A stretch of DNA of 64,000 bases, from positions 1-64,000 of the forward strand of contig NZ_PQSQ01000018.1 in the NCBI RefSeq assembly GCF_002920575.1. The letters are read 5' to 3'. Both the position numbers and the translations under genes were made by a program. The notes below the pieces were generated by a model, which was given only the letters and a program-made list of their open reading frames with translations, was not told the origin of the DNA and made no database searches. Origin of the DNA: Streptomyces sp. Ru73 (GTDB taxonomy: Bacteria > Actinomycetota > Actinomycetes > Streptomycetales > Streptomycetaceae). Below are positions 27,680 through 36,714 of the stretch, one piece after another. Position 1 is the first letter of the stretch, and every line of letters begins with the position of its first letter.

Positions 27680-29113
27680 TCAGCCGTCCGTGCGCCAGCC
27701 GCCCGCGTCGACGCCGCCCGGCACCGGAGCCGCCGGCTCGTACGGGGCACGGGTGAACACGAACGTCCCCAGGTCCAGGTGGCTGACCGAGCCGTCGGCG
27801 GCCCGCACAGCGCGCAGCGTCTCCCCCGCGTAGTAGCCGTCCAGGCCGGTCCAGGTGCCGTCCTCCGCGGGCCGGAAGCGCGAGCTGCGGCCGCCGCCGG
27901 ACACCGGGCTCAGCTCCAGCTGCCGGTCGGCGCGCAGCCGCAGGACGAACGGGGCGGCGCCCCAGTACCAGGGGCCGGTCAGCGCCAGCAGCTCCTCGTC
28001 CAGCGGCCCGGTCAGCGGCCGCCATGGGGCGGGGATGCGCGGCTCCCGCTCGGCCACGATCCGTACGAGGTCGGCGGCGATACCGCTGATCGCGGGGCCG
28101 GACGTGCAGTTGGCCAGCGCGAGGCCCGCGACGCCCTCGTCGGTACCGGCGTCCGTGCCGATCCACAGGGACGCCAGGAAGCCCGGCATGGAGCCGGTGT
28201 GCCCGGCCAGCACCCGGCCCTCGGCCGTCCGCAGCAGCTGCAGGCCCAGTCCGTAGCCGGTGGTCCAGTCGCCCTCCGCCGGCACCGCCGGCGTCCGCAT
28301 CTCCTCGACGCTCGCCGCGCTCAGCACCCGGTCGTCGCCGCGGGCCAGGAACGCCGCCCACCGGCACAGGTCCGACGCCGTGGACCACAGCTGGCCCGCC
28401 GGGCCCATGAGACCGGTGTCCTCGGCCGGCTCCGGCAGCAGCACGTCCGCCCACGGGTGCACGGCCCAGCCCGCCGCGTGCGGCGCTTCCGGGCCGAGCG
28501 TCGTACGCGTCATCCCCAGCGGTTCCAGCACCTCGCGGCGCAGCACCTCGCCCCAGTGGGCCCCGTCGCGCAGCTGCTCGACGAGCGCGCCCAGCAGCGC
28601 GTACCCGGGGTTGGAGTAGTGGTGCCGCCGGCCCGCCGGGTGGCGGCGCGGCCGCTCACCGAAGAGGTCCGCAGGGCCCGGCCGCAGCCTGCCCGGTGTC
28701 CGCTCCCACCACGGCCCGCGTGCCTCGGCCGCCAGGCCGGAGCTGTGCGAAAGCAGTTGCGCGACCGTCGCGTCCGGCACCGGGGTGTCCTTGAGGTGCT
28801 TGCCCACCGGGTCGGCCAGCCCGAGCAGCCCCTCGTCCCGCAGCCGCATGACGAGCACCGCCACGAACGTCTTGGTGAGCGAGCCGATCCGGTACTGCAC
28901 GTCGTGGCTCGGCGCGCCGCCGTCCACCGTGCCGCGCAGCCCCAGCCAGGCCGGCCTGCCGTCCCGCACGACCGCGCCCACCATCGACGGCGCCCGGCCC
29001 TCCGACTGCCCCACGGCCAGCCGCCGCCACAGCTTCCGCCGGGTCCCCGGCAACAGCTCAGCGCCCTCGCGGCCCTCGTCCGACGACACCACCACGCCAT
29101 CCCACTCCGTCAT
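27680..29113 (-). CDS. Serine hydrolase, class C beta-lactamase / D-Ala-D-Ala carboxypeptidase family
   Basis: 477 residues. The penicillin-binding fold motifs are present: SLTK (Ser-x-x-Lys, in RIGSLTKTF), YSN (HHYSNPGYALLGALV) and HTG (LAGHTGSMPGFLASL). A C-terminal ~110-residue extension resembles the beta-barrel of EstB/ClbP-like relatives. No signal peptide is visible, so it is probably a cytoplasmic esterase or peptidase rather than a secreted beta-lactamase. Met at 29113 or at 29122 could start it; both have short GGG-type sites. Confidence 0.88.
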   Translation of the reverse strand: MTEWDGVVVSSDEGREGAELLPGTRRKLWRRLAVGQSEGRAPSMVGAVVRDGRPAWLGLRGTVDGGAPSHDVQYRIGSLTKTFVAVLVMRLRDEGLLGLADPVGKHLKDTPVPDATVAQLLSHSSGLAAEARGPWWERTPGRLRPGPADLFGERPRRHPAGRRHHYSNPGYALLGALVEQLRDGAHWGEVLRREVLEPLGMTRTTLGPEAPHAAGWAVHPWADVLLPEPAEDTGLMGPAGQLWSTASDLCRWAAFLARGDDRVLSAASVEEMRTPAVPAEGDWTTGYGLGLQLLRTAEGRVLAGHTGSMPGFLASLWIGTDAGTDEGVAGLALANCTSGPAISGIAADLVRIVAEREPRIPAPWRPLTGPLDEELLALTGPWYWGAAPFVLRLRADRQLELSPVSGGGRSSRFRPAEDGTWTGLDGYYAGETLRAVRAADGSVSHLDLGTFVFTRAPYEPAAPVPGGVDAGGWRTDG

Positions 29114-29319
29114 GCCCCACATGCTCCCAGAGGCCCGCACAACTACCGCCTCCCGCCCGGCCATTCCGCCGAACCGGGCAAGGGAACAGCGCGAGGCCGC
29201 GTCGGGCGGCCGGTGCAGTGGGGAGACGGCCGACTGCATGATCTCGCGACTGCTGCGGAACGGGCGCCGCTCGTCCCGCAGCCATGCGCGTCAGCCCCAC
29301 CCTCGTGGGACTCTCCGGC

Positions 29320-30102
29320 TCAGAGCGTCTTGACGGTGCCACCGTCGATGACGTAGTCGGCGCCGGTGATGTTGCCTGCGACGCTGGAGAGAAGGAACGT
29401 GATCAGGGCCGCCACTTCTTCAGGTTCGGTAATGCGGCCAGTGGTGATGTCGAAGGCTTCGGGTATCTGCTGAAGGAACGCCGCGTGCTCTGCCCCGGCT
29501 CCGGCCGCTACCTTGCCGCCGAACCCTTCGGGGTCCTCCCATATGGCAGTGCGGACCACGCCGGGAGAGACGGTATTCACGCGCACTCCCTGGGGGCCGA
29601 ACTCCTCGGCCAGGGACTTGCCGAGCGCGGCGAGGGCCGCCTTGGCGGCGCTGTAGGCGACCGGGCCGGCGGCGGGCAGACGGGAGTTGATGGACGCGAC
29701 GTTGACGATCGCCCCGCGGCGCTCGATCAGGCTCGGCAGAGCCGCGCGGGCGGCACGGACGGCACTGAGCAGGTTGAGGTCGAGGACGCGGGTCCACCGG
29801 GAGTCGTCGGTGTCGAGGAAGCCGACGGGCTCCACGTCGTCCCCGGCTCCGACGTTATTCACCAGCAGGTCGATGCCGCCCAGTTCAGTGAGGGCGCTGT
29901 CCATAAGGCTCGTGACGCCGTCGGCGGTGCTCAGGTCGGCCGACACCGTGTACGCGCCGGTTTCCTTCAACTCGGGCGTAATGGTGCGGGCAGCGCCGAC
30001 GACGCGGACGCCTTCGGCCGTGAGAGTCCGGACGGTGGCGAGCCCGATGCCCCGGCTGGCACCGGTGACGACGGCCGTCTTCGCGGTGAGATTGAGGTTC
30101 AC
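29320..30102 (-). CDS. Short-chain dehydrogenase/reductase (SDR)
   Basis: 260 residues of a classical SDR: the NAD(P)-binding TGASRGIGLA at residues 12-21, NNVGAG, the catalytic Ser in VNVASINSRLP and the YSAAKAALAALGK Tyr-x-x-x-Lys. The C-terminal IDGG is typical. GTG at 30102 follows GGAG. A TetR regulator lies 81 bp upstream in the same direction. Both genes have the same operator-like sequence in front of them, so this is probably a regulator with its target oxidoreductase. The substrate is unknown. Confidence 0.93.
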   Translation of the reverse strand: MNLNLTAKTAVVTGASRGIGLATVRTLTAEGVRVVGAARTITPELKETGAYTVSADLSTADGVTSLMDSALTELGGIDLLVNNVGAGDDVEPVGFLDTDDSRWTRVLDLNLLSAVRAARAALPSLIERRGAIVNVASINSRLPAAGPVAYSAAKAALAALGKSLAEEFGPQGVRVNTVSPGVVRTAIWEDPEGFGGKVAAGAGAEHAAFLQQIPEAFDITTGRITEPEEVAALITFLLSSVAGNITGADYVIDGGTVKTL

Positions 30103-30111
30103 GACACTCCA

Positions 30112-30135
30112 GTTCTTGAACTTCAAGTACAAAAT
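30112..30135. promoter_or_regulatory. Operator-like element before the SDR gene
   Basis: The 24-bp element begins GTTCTTGAACTTCAAG and contains the dyad CTTGAAcTTCAAG. It aligns without gaps to the element in front of the TetR gene (30780-30803). It ends 10 bp before the SDR start. Confidence 0.6.
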
Positions 30136-30183
30136 GTGGGCAGCACTCACTTCGGATGGAGCGAGTGTCGCGGTTCGGGTCGG

Positions 30184-30762
30184 TCAGAGAGAGTCGACCG
30201 TCGCGTCGATCACGCGGACAAGCCGATCAGGACTTTCGGTAACACGCGCCATGAGCCGCAGGCCCACGACCGCATTCAGCAGCAGGCTCCCCCAGGCCGC
30301 GGGATCACGTTCCGGTGCGATCTCGCCAGAACGTTGCCCTTCTTCGACCAGTGCGCGGAAGGCATCCTCGGTGCGGGCGAACATACGCTGGACGAGTTCG
30401 GTCGCCGCCTGGTCCGTGCCGGCGAGTTCCGCCGCCGCGTTCACGGCCATGCAGCCCCGACGGTCCGGGTCGGCGAGGTCCATCTCGGCAAGGAACTTCA
30501 GCGCCTTGCGCAGACGCTCCTTGACCGGGCCGAACTCCTCCAACATCTCGATGAGGGCAACGGCCTGGCTGTCGCGGTAGCGGCGAAGCGCCCTCTCGAA
30601 CAGGGCATGTTTACTGCCGAAGGCGTTGTAGAGGCTGCCCTTGCCGATACCGATCGCGTCGACGAGGTCCTGCGGCGTGGTCGCGGCATACCCCTTCCGC
30701 CAGAACACGTTCATGGCGCACTCGACGGCGGCGTCCGGATCGAACTGCTTGGGCCTTCCCAT
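30184..30762 (-). CDS. TetR-family transcriptional repressor
   Basis: 192 residues. The N-terminal MGRPKQFDPDAAVECAMNVF and HTH GYAATTPQDLVDAIGIGKGSLYNAFGSK are typical of TetR regulators that control short-chain dehydrogenases. The C-terminal domain has the GCMAVNAAAE motif seen in this subgroup. ATG at 30762. A 24-bp imperfect palindrome lies 17 bp upstream and is repeated before the SDR gene, indicating autorepression and co-control. Confidence 0.93.
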   Translation of the reverse strand: MGRPKQFDPDAAVECAMNVFWRKGYAATTPQDLVDAIGIGKGSLYNAFGSKHALFERALRRYRDSQAVALIEMLEEFGPVKERLRKALKFLAEMDLADPDRRGCMAVNAAAELAGTDQAATELVQRMFARTEDAFRALVEEGQRSGEIAPERDPAAWGSLLLNAVVGLRLMARVTESPDRLVRVIDATVDSL

Positions 30763-30779
30763 GACAGAAGACTAACACC

Positions 30780-30803
30780 GTTCTTGACCTCGAAGTCCAG
30801 AAC
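30780..30803. promoter_or_regulatory. Operator-like palindrome before the TetR gene
   Basis: The element starts GTTCTTGACCTCGAAGTCC and ends AGAAC. 20 of its 24 positions are symmetric about the centre. It matches the SDR-gene element at 30112-30135 in core and spacing. Confidence 0.65.
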
Positions 30804-30823
30804 GAAAGTTCCGTACGTCTGGC

Positions 30824-32299
30824 TCAGGTCTGGGCCATGTCCACGAAGCGGGAGTAGTGGCCCTGGAAGGCGACGGTGATGGTGGCGGTGGGGCCGTTAC
30901 GGTGCTTGCCGACGATGATGTCCGCCTCGCCGGCCCTGGGGGACTCCTTCTCGTAGGCGTCCTCGCGGTGCAGCAGGATGACCATGTCGGCGTCCTGCTC
31001 GATCGAACCCGACTCACGCAGGTCCGAGACCTGCGGCTTCTTGTCCGTACGCTGCTCGGGGCCACGGTTCAGCTGGGAGAGCGCGATGACGGGCAGCTCC
31101 AGCTCCTTGGCCAGCAGCTTGAGGTTACGGGACATGTCCGAGACCTCCTGCTGGCGGCTCTCGACGCGCTTGGAGCCGCCGGACTGCATCAGCTGGAGGT
31201 AGTCGATGACCACGAGCTTGAGGTCCTGCCGCTGCTTGAGGCGGCGGCACTTGGCCCGGATCTCCATCATCGAGAGGTTCGGCGAGTCGTCGATGTAGAG
31301 CGGCGCGGCCGACACATCGGGCATCCGGCGGGCCAGCCGGGTCCAGTCCTCGTCCGTCATCGCGCCGGAGCGCATGTGGTGCAGCGCCACGCGGGCCTCT
31401 GCGGACAGCAGACGCATCGCGATCTCGTTGCGCCCCATTTCGAGCGAGAAGATGACGCTCGGCATGTTGTGTTTGATCGAACACGCTCGCGCGAAGTCCA
31501 GCGCGAGCGTCGACTTACCCATCGCCGGGCGGGCCGCGACCACGATCATCTGGCCGGGGTGCAGGCCGTTCGTCAGCGAGTCCAGGTCGGAGAAGCCCGT
31601 GGGGACGCCGGTCATCTGGCCCTGGCGGGAGCCGATCGCCTCGATCTCGTCGAGCGCACCCTCCATGATGTCGCCGAGCGGGAGGTAGTCCTCGCTGGTG
31701 CGCTGCTCGGTGACGGCGTAGATCTCCGCCTGGGCGCTGTTGACGATCTCGTCGACGTCGCCGTCGGCGGCGTATCCCATCTGCGTGATCTTCGTGCCGG
31801 CCTCGACCAGCCGTCTCAGTACCGCACGCTCGTGGACGATCTCGGCGTAGTACTCGGCGTTCGCCGCGGTCGGCACGGACTGCACGAGGGTGTGCAGGTA
31901 CGAGGCGCCGCCCACCCGGCCGATCTCGCCGCGCTTGGTCAACTCGGCGGCGACGGTGATCGGGTCGGCCGGCTCGCCCTTGGCGTACAGATCGAGGATG
32001 GCCTGGTAGACCAGCTCGTGCGCCGGGCGGTAGAAGTCGTGGCCCTTGAGGACCTCCACCACGTCGGCGATGGCGTCCTTGGAGAGCAGCATGCCGCCCA
32101 GGACGGACTGCTCGGCGTCCAGGTCCTGCGGCGGGACCCGCTCGAAGCCGCCGCCGGACCACGCACCGCCGTTGTCGTCGCGGTCGAAGCGGTCCTCGCG
32201 TCCGCGTCCCTTGCCGTCGTTCCGGCGGGAGCGGGCGGGCAGCCGGTCACCGGGGCCGGAGTCGGCCCAGGGGTCCTCTGCGGGCTCGGGCATACTCAC
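30824..32299 (-). CDS. dnaB: Replicative DNA helicase DnaB
   Basis: 491 residues, the hexameric helicase loaded at oriC. The N-terminal domain (PPQDLDAEQSVLGGMLLSKDAI) and RecA-like C-terminal domain are complete: Walker A in AARPAMGKSTLALDFA, Walker B in LVVIDYLQLM, and the DLRESGSIEQDAD arginine-finger region. No intein interrupts the Walker A loop, a common insertion point in actinobacteria. GTG at 32299 is preferred for spacing to GGAGGAGG; GTG 32302 and ATG 32293 are alternatives. A cluster of DnaA-box-like sequences lies upstream. Confidence 0.97.
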   Translation of the reverse strand: MSMPEPAEDPWADSGPGDRLPARSRRNDGKGRGREDRFDRDDNGGAWSGGGFERVPPQDLDAEQSVLGGMLLSKDAIADVVEVLKGHDFYRPAHELVYQAILDLYAKGEPADPITVAAELTKRGEIGRVGGASYLHTLVQSVPTAANAEYYAEIVHERAVLRRLVEAGTKITQMGYAADGDVDEIVNSAQAEIYAVTEQRTSEDYLPLGDIMEGALDEIEAIGSRQGQMTGVPTGFSDLDSLTNGLHPGQMIVVAARPAMGKSTLALDFARACSIKHNMPSVIFSLEMGRNEIAMRLLSAEARVALHHMRSGAMTDEDWTRLARRMPDVSAAPLYIDDSPNLSMMEIRAKCRRLKQRQDLKLVVIDYLQLMQSGGSKRVESRQQEVSDMSRNLKLLAKELELPVIALSQLNRGPEQRTDKKPQVSDLRESGSIEQDADMVILLHREDAYEKESPRAGEADIIVGKHRNGPTATITVAFQGHYSRFVDMAQT

Positions 32300-32757
32300 C
32301 ACGCCACCTCCTCCCGTCCGCGACGCGGACCTTGCTGTGCCCTTCTTTCTTACGGCACGGCTCCGACAAACGAGTCACCCGACTCCGCTTACGGCTCGAC
32401 GAGTTCGGATGAATCCAGGGACCGGTACGGGGAGGGGGCGCCGGACAACGGTAGGCCGGTGGGCACCGTCCGCCAATCTGGTTATCCACAGGCCATGTGG
32501 ATGATCGCCCCCAACCTGTGGAGAACCCCCCGGATCCTGTGCACGGGGCGGGGGAAATCGGTGTGGACAAACACACAATCACCCCTTCCCAACGCCTCTG
32601 ACCTGCGGCTTTCCCATCCATAGGCTGTGGGGGAGAAAAACTTCGGCAACCTGTTCAAGATCGCGGCCACTCCCGTGGACAACCCCGCTCCGCACAGCGG
32701 AAAGTAAGGAGCAGTATGCAATTGTGTCTCTTACCTGTGGAAGATTAGATTGGGTGC
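32300..32757. other. Divergent dnaB/MATE intergenic region with DnaA-box cluster
   Basis: 458 bp with no gene, AT-richer than its surroundings. Six DnaA-box-like 9-mers: 32482-32490 (TTATCCACA, plus); 32496-32504 (TCATCCACA, minus); 32517-32525 (TTCTCCACA, minus); 32562-32570 (TTGTCCACA, minus, perfect for Streptomyces); 32674-32682 (TTGTCCACG, minus); 32736-32744 (TCTTCCACA, minus). Confidence 0.75.
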
Positions 32758-34095
32758 ATGACACAGGCTCCCGCGAAGCCCCGGCGCACCGGGCGACGGC
32801 ACGACCGCGAGATCATCGCACTCGCCCTTCCCGCGTTCGGCGCGCTCGTCGCGGAACCGCTCTTCGTCATGGTCGACAGCGCCGTCATCGGCCATCTCGG
32901 CACCCCGCAGCTGGCCGGCCTCGGCGTCGCGGCCGCCCTCCTCACGACCGCCGTGTCGGTCTTCGTCTTCCTCGCCTACGCCACCACCGCGGCCGTCGCC
33001 CGCCGGGTCGGCGCCGGTGATCTCTCCGCGGCCATCCGCCAGGGCATGGACGGCATCTGGCTCGCCCTCCTGCTCGGCGCCGCCGTGATCGCCGTCGTAC
33101 TGCCGACCGCCCCCTGGCTGATCGACGTGTTCGGCGCATCCCATACCGCCGCGCCCTACGCCACCACCTACCTGCGCATCAGCGCCCTCGGCATCCCGGC
33201 GATGCTCGTCGTCCTCGCCGCCACCGGTGTACTCCGCGGCCTGCAGGACACCAGAACCCCGCTGTACGTCGCCATCGGCGGCTTCTCGCTCAACGCGGCG
33301 CTCAACGTCGGTCTCGTCTACGGCGCAGGGCTGGGCATCGCCGGTTCGGCGTGGGGCACCGTCATCGCCCAGTGCGGCATGGCGGCCGTCTACCTCTCCG
33401 TCGTCGTACGCGGGGCCCGTCGGCACGGCGCCTCACTGCGGCCCGACGCCGCCGGCATTCGCGCCTCCGCACAGGCAGGCGTGCCGCTGCTGGTGCGTAC
33501 GCTCTCGCTGCGCGCCGTCCTGATGATCGCGACAGCGGTGGCCGCACGGCTCGGCGATGCCGACGTGGCCGCCCACCAGATCATCCTGACGCTGTGGTCG
33601 CTGCTGGCCTTCGCGCTGGACGCGATCGCCATCGCAGGCCAGGCCATCATCGGGCGCTATCTCGGTGCGGGCGATGTGGACGGCGCGAAGGCCGCCTGCC
33701 GGCGGATGGTCGAGTGGGGGATCGCAGCGGGCGTGGTGCTGGGCATCCTCGTCGCGCTGGCCCGGCCCCTGTTCATCCCGCTGTTCACCGCGGACCCGGC
33801 CGTGAAGGACGTCCTGCTGCCGGCCCTGCTGGTGGTCGCGGTGACCCAGCCCGTCTCCGGCATCGTCTTCGTCCTGGACGGCGTGCTGATGGGCGCGGGG
33901 GACGGGCCGTACCTGGCCGGGGCGATGCTCGTCACGCTGGCGGTCTTCGCACCGGTCGCACTGGCCGTCCCGGCACTGGGCGGCGGGCTGACCGCGCTGT
34001 GGTGGTCGATGGCGCTCATGATGGCCGTCCGCATGGTGACCCTGTGGATGCGCGCCCGCTCGGGCCGCTGGATCGTGACGGGCGCCGCGCGCTGA
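32758..34095 (+). CDS. MATE-family efflux transporter (DinF-like)
   Basis: 445 residues with 12 predicted helices in two homologous halves. The first helix region ALPAFGALVAEPLFVMVDSAVIGHLG and the matching second-half AGVPLLVRTLSLRAVLMIATAVAARLG are diagnostic for MATE exporters. These couple drug or metabolite export to H+ or Na+. ATG at 32758 lies just past the last DnaA-box-like sequence. Same relative position (next to dnaB) as in other streptomycetes. Confidence 0.93.
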   Translation: MTQAPAKPRRTGRRHDREIIALALPAFGALVAEPLFVMVDSAVIGHLGTPQLAGLGVAAALLTTAVSVFVFLAYATTAAVARRVGAGDLSAAIRQGMDGIWLALLLGAAVIAVVLPTAPWLIDVFGASHTAAPYATTYLRISALGIPAMLVVLAATGVLRGLQDTRTPLYVAIGGFSLNAALNVGLVYGAGLGIAGSAWGTVIAQCGMAAVYLSVVVRGARRHGASLRPDAAGIRASAQAGVPLLVRTLSLRAVLMIATAVAARLGDADVAAHQIILTLWSLLAFALDAIAIAGQAIIGRYLGAGDVDGAKAACRRMVEWGIAAGVVLGILVALARPLFIPLFTADPAVKDVLLPALLVVAVTQPVSGIVFVLDGVLMGAGDGPYLAGAMLVTLAVFAPVALAVPALGGGLTALWWSMALMMAVRMVTLWMRARSGRWIVTGAAR

Positions 34096-34135
34096 GGCCG
34101 GATGCCGGGCCGGAAAACCACCCGGCCCCGGACAG

Positions 34136-34171
34136 CCGCAGGGGCCGCACCCTCGGAGGGATGCGGCCCCT
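34136..34171. terminator. Bidirectional hairpin between the MATE gene and rplI
   Basis: GCAGGGGCCGCA pairs perfectly with TGCGGCCCCTGC over 12 nt, 41 bp after the MATE stop and 80 bp after the rplI stop. Confidence 0.8.
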
Positions 34172-34250
34172 GCGTGTGACTCGCTCACCGTGCTGCGGTC
34201 AGCGGGCGGCTGCCCGCAGCCGGTGCTCAGGCCGTGCGATCGGGCTGCAC

Positions 34251-34697
34251 TCAGGCAGCGACGACCTCGACGCCGAGGTTGGCGACAACCTCGGGGTGCA
34301 GACGCACGGAGACCTGGTGCGCGCCCAGGGTCTTGATCGGCGAACCGACCTCCACGCGGCGCTTGTCCACGTCCGGGCCACCGGCCGACTTGATCGCCGA
34401 GGCGATGTCGGCCTGGGTGACGGAGCCGAACAGGCGGCCGGCGTCGCCGGCACGGACGGCCAGCTTCACCTTGACGCCCTCGAGCTGGCCCTTGATCTCG
34501 TTGGCCTGCTCGACCGACGCGATCTCGCGGATCTTGCGACCGCGGCGGATCTGCTCGACGTCCTTCTCGCCACCCTTGGTCCAGCGGATCGCGAAACCGC
34601 GCGGGACCAGGTAGTTACGGGCGTAACCGTCACGGACGTCAACGACGTCGCCGGCGGTGCCGAGGCCAGAGACCTCGTGGGTGAGGATGATCTTCAT
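34251..34697 (-). CDS. rplI: 50S ribosomal protein L9
   Basis: 148 residues. The N-terminal domain [19 protein letters not shown] and the [13 protein letters not shown] 23S-rRNA-binding segment are canonical, joined by the long central helix to the C-terminal domain. It is the last gene of the rpsF-ssb-rpsR-rplI operon on the minus strand. Confidence 0.98.
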   Translation of the reverse strand: MKIILTHEVSGLGTAGDVVDVRDGYARNYLVPRGFAIRWTKGGEKDVEQIRRGRKIREIASVEQANEIKGQLEGVKVKLAVRAGDAGRLFGSVTQADIASAIKSAGGPDVDKRRVEVGSPIKTLGAHQVSVRLHPEVVANLGVEVVAA

Positions 34698-34715
34698 GTT
34701 TCGGTCACCCTTCCC

Positions 34716-34952
34716 TTATCGCGCGGTGGAGGTGTAGGGCAGCAGCGCCATCTCACGGCTGTTCTTCACGGCCGTGGCGACGTCACGCTGGTGCTGGGTG
34801 CAGTTGCCGGTGACCCGGCGGGCACGGATCTTGCCGCGGTCGGAAATGAACTTCCGCAGCAGGTTCGTGTCCTTGTAGTCGACGTAGGAGATCTTCTCCT
34901 TGCAGAACACGCAAACCTTCTTCTTCGGCTTGCGAGCAGGCGGCTTCGCCAT
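34716..34952 (-). CDS. rpsR: 30S ribosomal protein S18
   Basis: 78 residues with [16 protein letters not shown] and [20 protein letters not shown]. The Cys residues (CVFC and a later C) are kept, so this is the zinc-binding C+ form rather than the C- paralogue found elsewhere in Streptomyces genomes. It sits 18 bp before rplI. Confidence 0.97.
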   Translation of the reverse strand: MAKPPARKPKKKVCVFCKEKISYVDYKDTNLLRKFISDRGKIRARRVTGNCTQHQRDVATAVKNSREMALLPYTSTAR

Positions 34953-35013
34953 TGTCTCTCTCCAGTGAGTTTCAAGAAGTTTGTGCTGGCGCCCTCAGGC
35001 CGCCGGGCCGTCG

Positions 35014-35027
35014 TTTCACGTGAAACG
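35014..35027. promoter_or_regulatory. parS: parS site 5
   Basis: Perfect GTTTCACGTGAAAC between ssb and rpsR, inside the ribosomal-protein operon. Starts 17 bp from site 6. Confidence 0.9.
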
Positions 35028-35030
35028 TGG

Positions 35031-35044
35031 TTTCACGTGAAACA
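35031..35044. promoter_or_regulatory. parS: parS site 6
   Basis: Perfect GTTTCACGTGAAAC, separated from site 5 by only 3 bp. This is the closest pair in the window. If transcribed, the tandem palindromes would fold. Confidence 0.9.
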
Positions 35045-35074
35045 GCCCCGCATGTACGTGCCAGACGTACGTGC

Positions 35075-35659
35075 CTAGAAGGGCGGCTCGTCCGAGTAGC
35101 CGCCGCCGGAGCCACCGCCCCAGCCGCCACCGCCGCCACCCTGCTGGCCACCGCCCGCAGGAGCACCGGTCGCCCAGGGGTCGTCGGCGGGAGCCCCGCC
35201 GCCCTGCTGGCCGCCGGGGCCGCCGCCCCAGCCGCCGCCACCCTGGCCGCCGCCCTGCGGGCCGCCACCGAAGCCGCCGCCCTGGGCACCCCGGCCGCTG
35301 GTCTTGGTGACCTTGGCCGTGGCATTGCGCAGGCTCGCGCCGACCTCGTCGACGTCGAGCTCGTAGACCGTGCGCTTCACGCCCTCGCGGTCCTCGTACG
35401 ACCGCTGCTTGAGGCGGCCCTGCACGATCACGCGGGTGCCCCGCGTGAGGGACTCGGCGACGTTCTCCGCCGCCTGACGCCACACCGAGCAGGTCAGGAA
35501 CAGGCTCTCGCCGTCCTTCCACTCATTGGTCTGACGGTCGAAGGTGCGGGGGGTGGACGCGACGCGGAACTTCGCGACCGCCGCACCCGACGGGGTGAAG
35601 CGCAGCTCGGGGTCATCGACAAGATTGCCGACGACCGTGATGACGGTCTCGCCTGCCAT
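35075..35659 (-). CDS. ssb: Single-stranded DNA-binding protein
   Basis: 194 residues. The OB fold (residues 1-110) begins [21 protein letters not shown] and includes [21 protein letters not shown] Gly/Gln-rich linker follows, and the acidic tip SDEPPF recruits replication partners. It is located between rpsF and rpsR, as is usual in actinobacteria; this is the essential SSB. Two parS sites lie directly downstream, before rpsR. Confidence 0.98.
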   Translation of the reverse strand: MAGETVITVVGNLVDDPELRFTPSGAAVAKFRVASTPRTFDRQTNEWKDGESLFLTCSVWRQAAENVAESLTRGTRVIVQGRLKQRSYEDREGVKRTVYELDVDEVGASLRNATAKVTKTSGRGAQGGGFGGGPQGGGQGGGGWGGGPGGQQGGGAPADDPWATGAPAGGGQQGGGGGGWGGGSGGGYSDEPPF

Positions 35660-35737
35660 TAGGGGAACCTCTCGGCGGGTGTGCTGCTGGCTGCTGTGTT
35701 GCTACTCGAACCCGATGTCCGCTGAGCGCTTACGCGG

Positions 35738-36028
35738 TCAGTGGGTCTCGGGACGGAGGACCTTGGTCCGGAGGACCGACTCGTTCAGGTTCATCTGACG
35801 GTCGAGCTCCTTGACGACGGCCGGCTCGGCCTGGAGGTCGATGACCGAGTAGATGCCCTCGGGCTTCTTGTTGATCTCGTACGAGAGACGACGACGGCCC
35901 CAGGTGTCGACCTTCTCGACCTTGCCGTTGCCCTCACGGACGACGGAAAGGAAGTTCTCGATCAGGGGGGAGACAGCGCGCTCCTCCAGATCGGGGTCGA
36001 GGATGACCATCACCTCGTAGTGACGCAT
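35738..36028 (-). CDS. rpsF: 30S ribosomal protein S6
   Basis: 96 residues beginning [19 protein letters not shown], with [21 protein letters not shown], the S18-binding ferredoxin-like fold. ATG at 36028 is set by AGGAGG at the right spacing; the frame remains open upstream. It is the first gene of the operon rpsF-ssb-rpsR-rplI. The promoter probably lies at 36120-36180, where TACTCTGTACAGT is readable on the minus strand. Confidence 0.98.
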   Translation of the reverse strand: MRHYEVMVILDPDLEERAVSPLIENFLSVVREGNGKVEKVDTWGRRRLSYEINKKPEGIYSVIDLQAEPAVVKELDRQMNLNESVLRTKVLRPETH

Positions 36029-36258
36029 GTGGAACCCACCTCCTTTGGACTCAGCGGCCACGGTCGTTCCGTGGCAGGAGGGTCGTGATGCGTTCCGCGC
36101 CCGGTCCGTACAGCGGATGCGGACAGACATGGGCGCAGACTGTACAGAGTACCCGGCGGAGGGCTTGCGGTTGAAATCAGGCCGCTGATCCCCCCAATCT
36201 GGAACACAACGGGTGTGAGCGGCGTTACAGTGCGCCGCCCTGTCTACGGAGGTGCCGC

Positions 36259-36588
36259 ATGGCACATGCAGTACAGCCCCAGAAGCCCCAGCAGCGCGGT
36301 GTGCTGTCCGTGCTGAACAGCGACGGCAAGGCGCATCCCGTCGAGAACACCCTCGCAGCGGTGACCATCGTGCTCGGCCTCATCGCCGTGATCTCCGCCG
36401 CTTTCACCCATCTGCATCTGCTCACTTCCTGGACGGGCCTGGCCGGCATCGTGACGGGTGCCTGGGGCCAGTTCATCTCGGTGACCACCGGTGAGCGCTT
36501 CCTGCTGATCATCGGGCTCGGCGCTGCGGCGCTCGGGTTCTTCCTCGGCATGGCGCACGGCGGCCTCTTCGGCGGCGTACTCGGCTGA
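36259..36588 (+). CDS. Hypothetical membrane protein
   Basis: 109 residues with three hydrophobic helices ([58 protein letters not shown]) and a ~28-residue hydrophilic N-terminus. Family not recognised beyond conservation at this place in Streptomyces. ATG at 36259 has GGAGG 7 nt upstream. It precedes femX by 126 bp. Confidence 0.8.
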   Translation: MAHAVQPQKPQQRGVLSVLNSDGKAHPVENTLAAVTIVLGLIAVISAAFTHLHLLTSWTGLAGIVTGAWGQFISVTTGERFLLIIGLGAAALGFFLGMAHGGLFGGVLG

Positions 36589-36714
36589 CCGCACGGATGA
36601 CGTACGGGCATCTGCGCCCGTAGGCCCAGACGGGGCGCTCCCTTGGCGCAGTAGGCTTCGGCGCGAGAGCCGGAGCCCCGACCACGGGGACAAACCTGCC
36701 GAGGAGCGCCCCGC

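Noticed and set aside
30824-32299. Intein in DnaB
   Set aside because: The Walker A region and the rest of the helicase domain are continuous and the length is normal.
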